Positions 35,667 through 43,372 of a DNA stretch of 52,518 nt are shown one piece after another. A program made the position numbers and the translations under genes. Location: NCBI GenBank assembly GCA_025353485.1, contig JANXQO010000139.1, forward strand, positions 1-52,518, written 5' to 3'. The notes beneath the pieces were generated by a model. That model was not told the origin of the DNA. It saw only the letters and a program-made list of their open reading frames with translations, and searched no databases. This DNA comes from Chitinophagales bacterium. Its GTDB lineage: Bacteria; Bacteroidota; Bacteroidia; Chitinophagales; Chitinophagaceae. Numbering within the stretch: position 1 is the stretch's first letter; each line of letters begins with the position of its first letter.

Positions 35667-36779
35667 ATGAACATTAACAGAAATAATTACGAAGAATATT
35701 TTTTACTGTATGCAGATAAGGAATTATCTGCAGAAGAAAAAAATATGGTGGAGATGTTTGTAAAACAAAACGCAGATCTGGAAGAGGAATTTATCATGCT
35801 GCAGCAATCTGTTGTAAAGCCTGATAATACAATACGGCTTACTGATAAAAATTTCTTATTTAAAAACGAAAAGTTTATAGATCAAACTAATTATAAAGAA
35901 AAATTTTTACTGTACGTTGATAACGAACTAAGCTTATCTGAAATAGAAGAGACAGAAAAATTTGTGGTAACAAATCCTTCTTTGCTAAATGAGTTTGCTT
36001 TATTGCAACAGGTGAGGTACGAAGCCGATACTTCCATTGTTTTTCCGGATAAAATATCTTTATATAAAAAAGAAGATAACACTAAAGTAATTCCCTTCCG
36101 CTGGAAAGCATTGGCAGCAGCAGTTTTGCTGGGTATTGGATTGTGGACAGGAGTAAATTATTTGCCAGTCCGACTGGGTCATCCGGGCGGGCAAAGCAAT
36201 AAAGCAGAAAAGATTGTTGCAACAAAACAAACCAAAATACCAACAGAAAAAATTACCGTTAAACCGGTTGAACAAAAAGATGATGTGAAAGATCTTGTAA
36301 AAGAAGATGATCAAAAAATCCAATCGCCTAAACATGTTCAAAATAATTTCGATAATTCAGCAAAAAAACAAGCTCAGCCTCAGCAAAATGTAACGGTAAA
36401 AAATGTTCAACCAATTAATAAGCCCGAGGTAAAAGTTGTTGACCAGAAAAAAGAAGTTGCTGTTATTGATCTGCCAAACAAAAATGAAGTAAATAAAACA
36501 AATAATCTTCCACAGCCAATCAATACTATATCAGAGCCAAATGATAAAACGGTAACTACGATGCCTGCTCTTCAAAATAATTATATACAGCCTGCTTCTT
36601 ACATTGCAGATGCAGAAGTAAAAAGTGAGAACTATGTTTTTTATAATATCACTACTGAAGAATTCAGGAAAAGTAAAGTGGGTAACTTTCTGAAAAAAGT
36701 AAAACGTGCCATTGAAAGAAAAATACCTTTTAAAAATAATGGCTTTAAAGCAGAACTACCCAAGGACACTGGAAATTAA
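35667..36779 (+). CDS. Anti-sigma-like single-pass membrane protein with duplicated N-terminal module
   Basis: The 370-residue protein has two similar N-terminal segments (about 3-38, NNYEEYFLLYADKELSAEEK; about 72-108, TNYKEKFLLYVDNELSLSEI), one transmembrane helix (about 146-166, WKALAAAVLLGIGLWTGV) and a long Lys/Gln/Asn-rich periplasmic region. Position right after an ECF sigma gene and the cytosolic-TM-periplasmic layout suggest an anti-sigma factor. The N-terminal modules resemble zinc-finger-type anti-sigma domains in their Y..LY.D.ELS pattern but lack the HxxxCxxC zinc ligands. Confidence 0.7.
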   Translation: MNINRNNYEEYFLLYADKELSAEEKNMVEMFVKQNADLEEEFIMLQQSVVKPDNTIRLTDKNFLFKNEKFIDQTNYKEKFLLYVDNELSLSEIEETEKFVVTNPSLLNEFALLQQVRYEADTSIVFPDKISLYKKEDNTKVIPFRWKALAAAVLLGIGLWTGVNYLPVRLGHPGGQSNKAEKIVATKQTKIPTEKITVKPVEQKDDVKDLVKEDDQKIQSPKHVQNNFDNSAKKQAQPQQNVTVKNVQPINKPEVKVVDQKKEVAVIDLPNKNEVNKTNNLPQPINTISEPNDKTVTTMPALQNNYIQPASYIADAEVKSENYVFYNITTEEFRKSKVGNFLKKVKRAIERKIPFKNNGFKAELPKDTGN

Positions 36780-36806
36780 ATCTGAAACTCTAAAAATAAA
36801 TAAGTA

Positions 36807-37688
36807 ATGAAACGGATCTATGTAATGATTGTAACCTGTTTTGTATCGGCAACATTGTTGGCACAAAATGATTCTACAAAAAACCAGCAGGCAGATACGA
36901 TTAAGATCGGCGGAATGATAATTATAAAAAAAGATTCACCTGATCAAAATCGTAAAGAAACAACTGTTACTATTGGTAACAGGCGTGATCAAAAACATTC
37001 AAACGTAAGCACAGCCGAGTTTATCATTGATCTTGGGTTTGCTAACTGGGATGATAAAACGGATTATGCAACAGCTACTTCTCAAAATTTTCTTATTAAT
37101 AAACCCGGAACTACTTCTCCCCTTGGGGCTAATGATTTTAAATTAAAAACCGGGAAATCTACCAATGTAAATATCTGGCTGTTCATGCAACGGCTTAATC
37201 TTATTAAGCACTATGTAAACCTCAAGTATGGCATTGGTGTTGAATTAAATAATTACCGTTTTAAATCCAATGCAAGTTTTAAAGAAGGTGGCGTTAATCC
37301 TTATGCAACGGCTCAAAGTATAAACCATGCTTTTGTTTTCAGGGATTCTGTTGCCTTCTCCAAAAACAAACTGGCAGCGGATTACGTGACAATTCCTTTC
37401 ATGATAAATTTTAGAACCAACCCTAATTCTTCCAGCAAAGGCTTAAGCCTTAGCGCCGGTGCAAGCATAGGATATTTATATAACAGCCGCAACAAACAAA
37501 TAAGCGGTGAACGCGGAAAATTAAAAAACCGTGGTGATTATGATCTTGAAAAATGGAAGTTCTCTTACATAGGAGAACTTGGACTTGGTCCCGTTCGTTT
37601 ATATGGCTCTTATGTTCCCAAATCAATTTTTTCAAACGGCCTGAAAATGCGGACTTATAATATTGGAATCAGGTTTAGTAACTGGTAG
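36807..37688 (+). CDS. Outer-membrane beta-barrel protein
   Basis: The 293-residue protein has a signal peptide (MKRIYVMIVTCFVSATLLAQ), then a disordered stretch and a PorT/OMP_b-brl-like barrel with alternating aromatic strands (LIKHYVNLKYGIGVELNNYR, GLSLSAGASIGYLYN, FSYIGELGLGPVRLYGSY). It ends in a typical aromatic residue (RFSNW). As the last gene of the sigma/anti-sigma operon it may be the regulated product or the sensor. Exact family is uncertain. Confidence 0.75.
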   Translation: MKRIYVMIVTCFVSATLLAQNDSTKNQQADTIKIGGMIIIKKDSPDQNRKETTVTIGNRRDQKHSNVSTAEFIIDLGFANWDDKTDYATATSQNFLINKPGTTSPLGANDFKLKTGKSTNVNIWLFMQRLNLIKHYVNLKYGIGVELNNYRFKSNASFKEGGVNPYATAQSINHAFVFRDSVAFSKNKLAADYVTIPFMINFRTNPNSSSKGLSLSAGASIGYLYNSRNKQISGERGKLKNRGDYDLEKWKFSYIGELGLGPVRLYGSYVPKSIFSNGLKMRTYNIGIRFSNW

Positions 37689-37692
37689 AGGA

Positions 37693-37754
37693 ATTACACG
37701 AATTAAATCGAATTACACGAATTTCCATAAATTAAAAATCTATTCGTAATTCGG
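37693..37754. repeat. Short palindromic AATTACACGAAT repeat, left part
   Basis: GAATTACACGAATTAAATCG and a second GAATTACACGAATTT lie in tandem just after the OMP stop. The inverse arm (GTAATTCG...AAATCGTGT) occurs at 38268-38287, on the other side of the 510-bp element, so the element probably landed inside an older inverted-repeat structure. Confidence 0.6.
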
Positions 37755-37776
37755 TAGTGTCTCAGTTTGAATTTTA

Positions 37777-37935
37777 ATGCTTGACCGGAATAAGCAAATC
37801 CTTAAGAGTGCCGCCAGCAATGCAGCAGGGTTGATAAAAAGATTATTGAGCATTGAAGATATTGCGAACTTAGTAGTTGATGAAGTACCGAATAAAAGAG
37901 GCTCTTATAAAAAGAAAACCGATATTGATAAATGA
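37777..37935 (+). CDS. Small ORF 1 of the 510-bp element (52 residues)
   Basis: The product starts MLDRNKQILKSAASNAAG and has a helical core LIKRLLSIEDIANLVVDEVP and a basic tail (KRGSYKKKTDIDK). I do not recognise it. The start codon lies directly after the left terminal repeat and the stop overlaps the start of ORF 2 by four bases (ATGA), so translation is likely coupled. The pair layout recalls toxin-antitoxin genes but sequence does not prove that. Confidence 0.5.
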   Translation: MLDRNKQILKSAASNAAGLIKRLLSIEDIANLVVDEVPNKRGSYKKKTDIDK

Positions 37936-38246
37936 GTAAAAAAATAAGAATCAAATGGATAGGGTTAGCTAAAGTTGTTGTATTAAACAACAGTAATATT
38001 TTGAATGGAGATAAAGCAGCTTTCACTAATGCTTTAGGGTTAGCAAAAACTAAAACGGAGTTTAGAAACAAAGTTAAAAACAAGTTTTACTCTATGGATT
38101 TAAAGTTGCTCCGCTTAGAAGAAGTAGAATCTTTTGCAGATCGTCTAAAAAATCATAATGTAAGCAAGGATATTATTAAAGTATCAAAACGGTTATCGGA
38201 AATCAACGAAGTTGAGTTTTCAATATTTCATACTTTCCCTGAATAA
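37932..38246 (+). CDS. Small ORF 2 of the 510-bp element (104 residues)
   Basis: The product is basic at the N-terminus (MSKKIRIKWIGLAKVVVLNN) and charged and helical afterwards (SMDLKLLRLEEVESFADRLK). It ends in EVEFSIFHTFPE. I recognise no domain. The stop codon TAA (38244-38246) already belongs to the right terminal repeat. It is the only gene of reasonable size in the element, so it is either cargo or a highly reduced mobility protein. Confidence 0.6.
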   Translation: MSKKIRIKWIGLAKVVVLNNSNILNGDKAAFTNALGLAKTKTEFRNKVKNKFYSMDLKLLRLEEVESFADRLKNHNVSKDIIKVSKRLSEINEVEFSIFHTFPE

Positions 38247-38299
38247 ATTCAAACTGAGACACTATCTGTAATTCGTAAAAATCGTGTCTTAAAATAATG

Positions 38300-39337
38300 T
38301 TACACAGGGCAGTGCTCATGATAGTTATGTAAAACGATAGGCTCTCTTTCAAAATCGTAGCCGGCATATTGGTTTATTATTTCATTTAACACTTCTTCAA
38401 TTTTCTGTGGCTCTTTTAAAGTAACCAATTTACCCCTGAACTCTTTTATGTTGGGCATGCCTTTTAAATAATTTGCATAATGCCTTCGCATTTCATTAAT
38501 GCCAACTATCGGGCCTTTCCATTCAACTGATCTTCTTAAATGCTTTTTACAAACTTCAACTCTCTCTTCAATCGTTGGCGGCGCTAATAATTCTCCCGTT
38601 GCAACATAATGTTTTATTTCATTAAATATCCACGGATAACCAATGGCTGCACGCCCTATCATAATACCATCTACACCATATTTATTTTTATACTCCAACG
38701 CTTTTTGCGGAGAATCAATATCACCATTCCCGAAAATGGGAATCGTTATTCTTGGATTTTCTTTTACTCTTGCAATCAGCTCCCAGTCTGCTTCTCCCTT
38801 ATACATTTGTGTTCTTGTTCTTCCATGTATGGCAAGCGCTTTTATCCCGATATCCTGTAAACGTTCTGCAACCTCTTCAATATTTTTTGTGTTATCATCC
38901 CAGCCTAATCTTGTTTTTACAGTTACCGGCAGGTTAGTGCTTTTAATAACTGCATCCGTTAACCGTATCATCAACGGAACATCTTTTAATACACCGGCGC
39001 CTGCTCCTTTGCACGCAACTTTTTTTACAGGGCATCCAAAGTTTATATCAAGAAGATCTGGATTTGTTGCATCAACAATTTTTGCTGCCATGGCAAGACT
39101 GTCTTCATCACCGCCAAAAATTTGTATGCCTACCGGTTTTTCATAATCAAATATGTCAAGCTTTTTACGGCTTTTAATGGCATCTCTTATCAGGCCTTCG
39201 CTGCTGATAAATTCAGTGTACATCAGGTCGGCGCCATTATCTTTACACACAGCCCTGAATGGCGGATCGCTAACATCTTCCATTGGCGCAAGCAGCAAGG
39301 GAAAATTCGGTAATGTTATGTTGCCGATGGAAATCAT
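38300..39337 (-). CDS. dusB: tRNA-dihydrouridine synthase, DusB-like
   Basis: The 345-residue FMN enzyme reduces uridines in the tRNA D-loop. It starts with the flavin motif LLLAPMEDVSDPPFR, then has the active-site Cys segment INFGCPVKKVACKGAGAGVL, VKTRLGWD, IHGRTRTQMYKG, FGNGDI and IGRAAIGYPW (FMN phosphate). Motifs fit the Dus family throughout; DusB is the common subtype in this phylum. It is divergent from the CPBP protease gene. Start at the ATG 39337. Confidence 0.93.
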   Translation of the reverse strand: MISIGNITLPNFPLLLAPMEDVSDPPFRAVCKDNGADLMYTEFISSEGLIRDAIKSRKKLDIFDYEKPVGIQIFGGDEDSLAMAAKIVDATNPDLLDINFGCPVKKVACKGAGAGVLKDVPLMIRLTDAVIKSTNLPVTVKTRLGWDDNTKNIEEVAERLQDIGIKALAIHGRTRTQMYKGEADWELIARVKENPRITIPIFGNGDIDSPQKALEYKNKYGVDGIMIGRAAIGYPWIFNEIKHYVATGELLAPPTIEERVEVCKKHLRRSVEWKGPIVGINEMRRHYANYLKGMPNIKEFRGKLVTLKEPQKIEEVLNEIINQYAGYDFEREPIVLHNYHEHCPV

Positions 39338-39430
39338 ATTTGTTCTGTTACCAGTTGCTGGTTGCCGGTTAACTGGTTAACTGGTTACTAAAAATTTGGC
39401 TGTAAATTTACGCACTTATAATTTAATGAT

Positions 39431-40390
39431 ATGCTGCCAGACTATAATTCTAAGAATATAAAATATCCTTCACAGCTGGCGATTTTACTGGGGCTCACGG
39501 GTGGCGGGCTTATCATTGGTTCTTTGGCAAGTCTTGCAATCTGGACGATGATGACAGGGCAACCTTTTCCGCTTAAGGCAGAAGACATTTTGCAGCCAAA
39601 ATATTACCAGGTTAACATGGTATTACAGGCTGTATCAACATTCTTTATTTTTTTTGTTCCTGTTCATTTTTTTGCAGCGATCTGTTACAGAAAGCCTTTT
39701 AAATACATGGGGTTTAATTTTCGCTTTAATAATAAACAGGTTTTATTAGTGATTGCAATTTTAATTTTGACTTTTCCATTGTCAGGCGCTTTGGCTACAC
39801 TAAATAAAATTTTACCTATATCAGAATACTGGGCAACTAAATTTAAAGCCATGGAACTTGCCAGGGAAGCGCAGGAAGCAGCGCTGATTAATATCAATTC
39901 ATTTTCACGATTTATTATTTCATTAATTGTTATTGCTCTTTTACCTGCCATTTTTGAAGAAACATTTTTTAGAGGCGGCATGCAAAATTTATTTACAAGA
40001 TGGTTTAAAGGTCCGTGGGTGGCGATAATTTTAACCGCTATAATTTTTAGTCTTATACATTTATCTTTTTATGGATTTTTAGTAAGGTTTGCATTGGGTA
40101 TGATTTTGGGATTTATTTTTTATTACAGCGGCAGCTTATGGCTTAATATATTATTACATTTTCTTTTTAACGGTGTACAGGTTACTGCGCTGTATATAAT
40201 GACCATGCATGGAGCAAAAGATAAAAATGTAGAAGATAATTTTCCTTTGTGGATGGGATTGATAGCATTAGCCTTATTGCTTTATTTATTTAAGGTATTT
40301 AAACAAACCTCTGCCATTAAACAGTCACAGCATGTTGAAGAAATAAGGCCTGATGAGGAGTTTCATAACTGGACTGCAAAAAATTCATAG
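39431..40390 (+). CDS. CPBP-family intramembrane metalloprotease
   Basis: The 319-residue polytopic membrane protein has the CPBP (Abi) motifs: EETFFRGGMQNLF with Glu176/Glu177, the second-motif His in FSLIHLSFYG, and the third motif LLHFLFNGVQV (HxxxN). Those residues form a glutamate/histidine protease site as in Rce1. Roles in bacteria vary (bacteriocin immunity, protein processing). The substrate is unknown. cdsA follows after eight bases. Confidence 0.9.
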   Translation: MLPDYNSKNIKYPSQLAILLGLTGGGLIIGSLASLAIWTMMTGQPFPLKAEDILQPKYYQVNMVLQAVSTFFIFFVPVHFFAAICYRKPFKYMGFNFRFNNKQVLLVIAILILTFPLSGALATLNKILPISEYWATKFKAMELAREAQEAALININSFSRFIISLIVIALLPAIFEETFFRGGMQNLFTRWFKGPWVAIILTAIIFSLIHLSFYGFLVRFALGMILGFIFYYSGSLWLNILLHFLFNGVQVTALYIMTMHGAKDKNVEDNFPLWMGLIALALLLYLFKVFKQTSAIKQSQHVEEIRPDEEFHNWTAKNS

Positions 40391-40398
40391 TTTATTAC

Positions 40399-41082
40399 AT
40401 GGCATTTAACCTGCAAACTTTTAAAACAAGAACATTAACTGCAACTGTTTTTGCGATTGTAATGGTTGGCGGTTTGTTATGGAACCAATGGAGTTTTATT
40501 ATTCTATTTACCATTATTCATTTTGGTTGTTGGTGGGAGTTTGTAAAATTGTGTAAGAAAATTGATCCACAAAAGTTTTGGTATTATTTACCATTAGGCT
40601 TGTTATATATTACAATGCCTGTCTTAATGATGATCTATATAAGAATGGGATTTTTTTATTCAGGTGGATATGTTAATGATAACTTGCTAAAAATTCTGCC
40701 ATGCATGATAATTTTTTCTATCTGGATTAATGATACCATGGCTTATATCGTAGGATCATTTATTGGTAAAACTCCGCTTTCAAAAATATCACCAAAAAAA
40801 ACAATGGAAGGAACTTTAGGTGGCGCTGTTCTTTGTGTTGCTGCAATGGCATTAATAAGTTGGTGGCTTAATTTTAATGTAATACACTTTACTATTATTG
40901 CAGCCATCTGTGCCATCTTCGGAACACTTGGTGATCTTCTCGAAAGCAAACTTAAACGAATGGCACAGGTAAAAGACAGTGGCAGCATAATGCCTGGCCA
41001 TGGCGGCTTTTTAGACAGGTTCGATTCGTTTTTAGTTGCTACACCATTTGTGTGGCTGTATGTTTATTTTTTTATGAGATAA
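40399..41082 (+). CDS. cdsA: Phosphatidate cytidylyltransferase
   Basis: The 227-residue integral membrane enzyme makes CDP-diacylglycerol from phosphatidate and CTP. The full CDS signature is visible near the C-terminus: ESKLKRMAQVKDSGSIMPGH followed by GGFLDRFD. It has six or so helices, shorter than E. coli CdsA. It sits directly before psd, whose product completes the same lipid pathway; a pssA gene is not in view. Confidence 0.93.
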   Translation: MAFNLQTFKTRTLTATVFAIVMVGGLLWNQWSFIILFTIIHFGCWWEFVKLCKKIDPQKFWYYLPLGLLYITMPVLMMIYIRMGFFYSGGYVNDNLLKILPCMIIFSIWINDTMAYIVGSFIGKTPLSKISPKKTMEGTLGGAVLCVAAMALISWWLNFNVIHFTIIAAICAIFGTLGDLLESKLKRMAQVKDSGSIMPGHGGFLDRFDSFLVATPFVWLYVYFFMR

Positions 41083-41111
41083 TAATACGTCTTTCTCTCC
41101 CTGCACTGATT

Positions 41112-41119
41112 TATATTTG
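41112..41119 (+). promoter_or_regulatory. Bacteroidota-type -7 box upstream of psd
   Basis: TATATTTG matches TAnnTTTG, 20 bases before the psd ATG. A -33 TTG is not apparent. Confidence 0.4.
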
Positions 41120-41138
41120 CGTTTCAATTTTTTTTTGA

Positions 41139-41795
41139 ATGAATATCCATAAAGAAGGATACAGAACTATTATTATTGTTGCCGTTTTATTAGGGCTGAT
41201 CAACACCAGTTTCTTTTATTATTTCAGTGCAATAATGCCGCTTATAACGTGGCTGATAATAATTGCAAGCATACTGCTTTTTTTATTTATCGTTTCATTT
41301 TTCCGTTCGCCAAAAAGAGATTTTACCATAAGCCATCCGCAAATAATTTGCCCGGCAGATGGAAAGGTTGTAGTAATAGAAGAAATTTTTGATACTGAAT
41401 ATTTTAATGATAAACGTTTGCAGGTGTCCATTTTCATGAGCCCCGCCAATGTGCATTTAAACCGGATACCCATGAGTGGCGAAGTTGTATACAGTCAATA
41501 TCATAAAGGAAAATATTTGGTGGCATGGAATCCAAAATCTTCAACTGAAAATGAAAGGCATTCTGTCGTTATAAAAAATGAGGCAGCAATAATTTTGGTT
41601 AAACAAATTGCAGGTGCCGTGGCAAAGAGGATCGTAAATTATTTAAAGGTTGGTCAAACCGTCACCCAGGGATCAGAAATGGGATTCATAAAATTTGGCA
41701 GCAGAGTAGATGTGCTCTTGCCAACTAATGCGACAATTGATGTAAAGCTTAACCAATTGGTGAAAGGCGGTGTAACAGTTCTTGCTACAATATAA
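41139..41795 (+). CDS. psd: Phosphatidylserine decarboxylase, proenzyme
   Basis: The 218-residue protein of the short (archaeal/PSD-II-like) type has two N-terminal helices, ICPADGKVVVIEE, MSPANVHLNRIPMSG, and the self-cleavage site FGSRVDVLLP. Cleavage between Gly187 and Ser188 would produce the pyruvoyl group of the active enzyme, which makes phosphatidylethanolamine. It follows cdsA by 56 bases with its own possible promoter. Confidence 0.93.
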   Translation: MNIHKEGYRTIIIVAVLLGLINTSFFYYFSAIMPLITWLIIIASILLFLFIVSFFRSPKRDFTISHPQIICPADGKVVVIEEIFDTEYFNDKRLQVSIFMSPANVHLNRIPMSGEVVYSQYHKGKYLVAWNPKSSTENERHSVVIKNEAAIILVKQIAGAVAKRIVNYLKVGQTVTQGSEMGFIKFGSRVDVLLPTNATIDVKLNQLVKGGVTVLATI

Positions 41796-41879
41796 TACTT
41801 GCCAGACCTTTTTTATTTAGAAATTTATTTGGTAGAATAAATTCATTCCAATAATTTATAGCCTGTTAAGTAAATGATT

Positions 41880-42197
41880 ATGAAAAATCTTTTGATTTTC
41901 TTTTTTACTCTTGCACTTTTTTCCTGTGAGAATACAAGGTTTGACAGCGATAAAAGACAAATAATTGCCAAGAACGAGATAAGCAATAAAATTAAGAACA
42001 TACGATTTGATATAACAGCCTTTAAAGAAGATACTTTACAAACCTGGCCTGATTCAGCATTTAAACATCCTATCCGTTACACACTTGATATTGTTTATAA
42101 AGATTCCGCTAATACGTTGCAAAGAAAAAGAGGCATTGTACTATTTACGCCTGATGGAAATTCAATTATTAATTCATGGATAACAGATAGCCAATAA
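41880..42197 (+). CDS. Small lipoprotein of unknown function
   Basis: I start the gene at the ATG at 41880 rather than 41874 since MKNLLIFFFTLALFSC is a compact lipoprotein signal with lipobox LFSC. The mature part of about 90 residues is soluble, mixed alpha/beta, with no recognised domain. It ends eight bases before the DUF5009-like gene and is probably cotranscribed with it. Confidence 0.65.
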   Translation: MKNLLIFFFTLALFSCENTRFDSDKRQIIAKNEISNKIKNIRFDITAFKEDTLQTWPDSAFKHPIRYTLDIVYKDSANTLQRKRGIVLFTPDGNSIINSWITDSQ

Positions 42198-42205
42198 ATT
42201 TTTAT

Positions 42206-43342
42206 ATGAATCAACCAAGCCCACGATTTTTAGCGCTGGATGTTTTTAGAGGAATGACGATTTGCTTTATGATAATTGTAAACACTCCGGGTAGTGGCGC
42301 TGTTGCATTTGCGCCATTACAACATGCAGGCTGGCATGGCTTTACACCTACTGATCTTGTATTTCCTTCTTTTTTATTTGCAGTTGGTAATGCAATGAGT
42401 TTTTCGCTGGATAAATACCGGTTGATAAGTAATGCAGTTTTTTTAAGAAAGATTTTTAAAAGAACATTACTCATATTCTTACTTGGTTATTTAATGTATT
42501 GGTTCCCGTTTTTCAGATTGAATAATGAAGGTCATATCATCTCTGCACCCCTTGCTAACACACGTATTATGGGAGTGTTGCAACGCATAGCTCTTTGTTA
42601 TTTTTTCGCATCTTTATTAATACATTATTTATCGGCAAGAAAAGTTATTGTAGTAAGTGTAATAGTATTGACAGGCTATTGGTTTGTATTACTGCTTTTT
42701 GGAAATTCATCACAGCCATTTAGTTTATTAGGTAATGCAGGCCTGTATCTTGATAAATTTTTAATGAGCAATGATCATTTGTATCATGGAGAAAAAATTC
42801 CTTTTGATCCGGAAGGGTGGTTAAGCACCCTGCCTGCAATTGTAAATGTGATTGTTGGATATTATGCAGGCAGGTTTATTAAAAAAAATGGAAGAGGTTA
42901 TGATACTTTAGCAAGGCTATTACTTGTTGGCTCGCTGTTTATTTTTGCTGCATTGTGCTGGAATATTATCTTCCCTATTAATAAAAAATTATGGACCAGT
43001 TCTTTTGTATTGCTTACTACCGGCCTTGATCTTTTTATTTTATCATCATTAATTTATATTATTGAAATAAAGAAATGGATTAAGTTTAAATGGTCAAACT
43101 TTTTTCTTGTGTTTGGCAGAAATCCGTTATTTATTTATATTTTATCTGAGCTGCTGGTAACAGTGCTTGAAATGATACGTGTTGCTCCGCATGAAAATTT
43201 ATTTGGCAAAATAAATACAGTTTTTTTCCAGGCAATTGCACCGGGTGCGATGGGCTCATTTTTATTTGCAATTTTTTATATGTTGATCTGCTGGAGTATC
43301 GGCTGGTGGCTTGATAAAAGGAAGATCTATATCAGAGTTTAA
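42206..43342 (+). CDS. HGSNAT/NagX-like membrane acyltransferase (DUF5009 family)
   Basis: The 378-residue protein has about ten helices. The N-terminal signature RFLALDVFRGMTICFMIIVN and HAGWHGFTPTDLVFPSFLFA is typical of bacterial homologues of human heparan-alpha-glucosaminide N-acetyltransferase, as in NagX next to N-acetylglucosamine genes. It may acetylate a sugar across the membrane. The His of HGFTPTD is the likely catalytic residue by family analogy. The rest of the window gives no direct substrate clue. Confidence 0.85.
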   Translation: MNQPSPRFLALDVFRGMTICFMIIVNTPGSGAVAFAPLQHAGWHGFTPTDLVFPSFLFAVGNAMSFSLDKYRLISNAVFLRKIFKRTLLIFLLGYLMYWFPFFRLNNEGHIISAPLANTRIMGVLQRIALCYFFASLLIHYLSARKVIVVSVIVLTGYWFVLLLFGNSSQPFSLLGNAGLYLDKFLMSNDHLYHGEKIPFDPEGWLSTLPAIVNVIVGYYAGRFIKKNGRGYDTLARLLLVGSLFIFAALCWNIIFPINKKLWTSSFVLLTTGLDLFILSSLIYIIEIKKWIKFKWSNFFLVFGRNPLFIYILSELLVTVLEMIRVAPHENLFGKINTVFFQAIAPGAMGSFLFAIFYMLICWSIGWWLDKRKIYIRV

Positions 43343-43372
43343 TTGTAATATCAACAGATAATTTTGTTTTAT

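Larger units (their letters stand above)
37755..38264 (+). mobile_element. Compact 510-bp element with 20-bp perfect terminal inverted repeats
   Basis: The left end TAGTGTCTCAGTTTGAATTT (37755-37774) is the exact reverse complement of the right end at 38245-38264. Outermost TA dinucleotides could be a TA target duplication as in IS630/Tc1-like elements, leaving an 18-bp repeat beginning GTGTCTC. The interior is almost fully used by two small ORFs: the first begins three bases after the left repeat, the second stops within the right repeat. No transposase domain is visible, so it may be a non-autonomous element with cargo. Family is unassigned. Confidence 0.75.

Noticed and set aside
38643-39146. 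Plus-strand 167-residue frame opposite dusB
   Set aside because: It is the complement of DusB motifs, with no start context or domain.
39352-39385. Tandem GGTTAACTGGTTAACTGGTT-type repeats near dusB as an operator or CRISPR-like array
   Set aside because: They are too short and irregular for an array, and there is no evidence of a regulator; they are probably simple slippage repeats.
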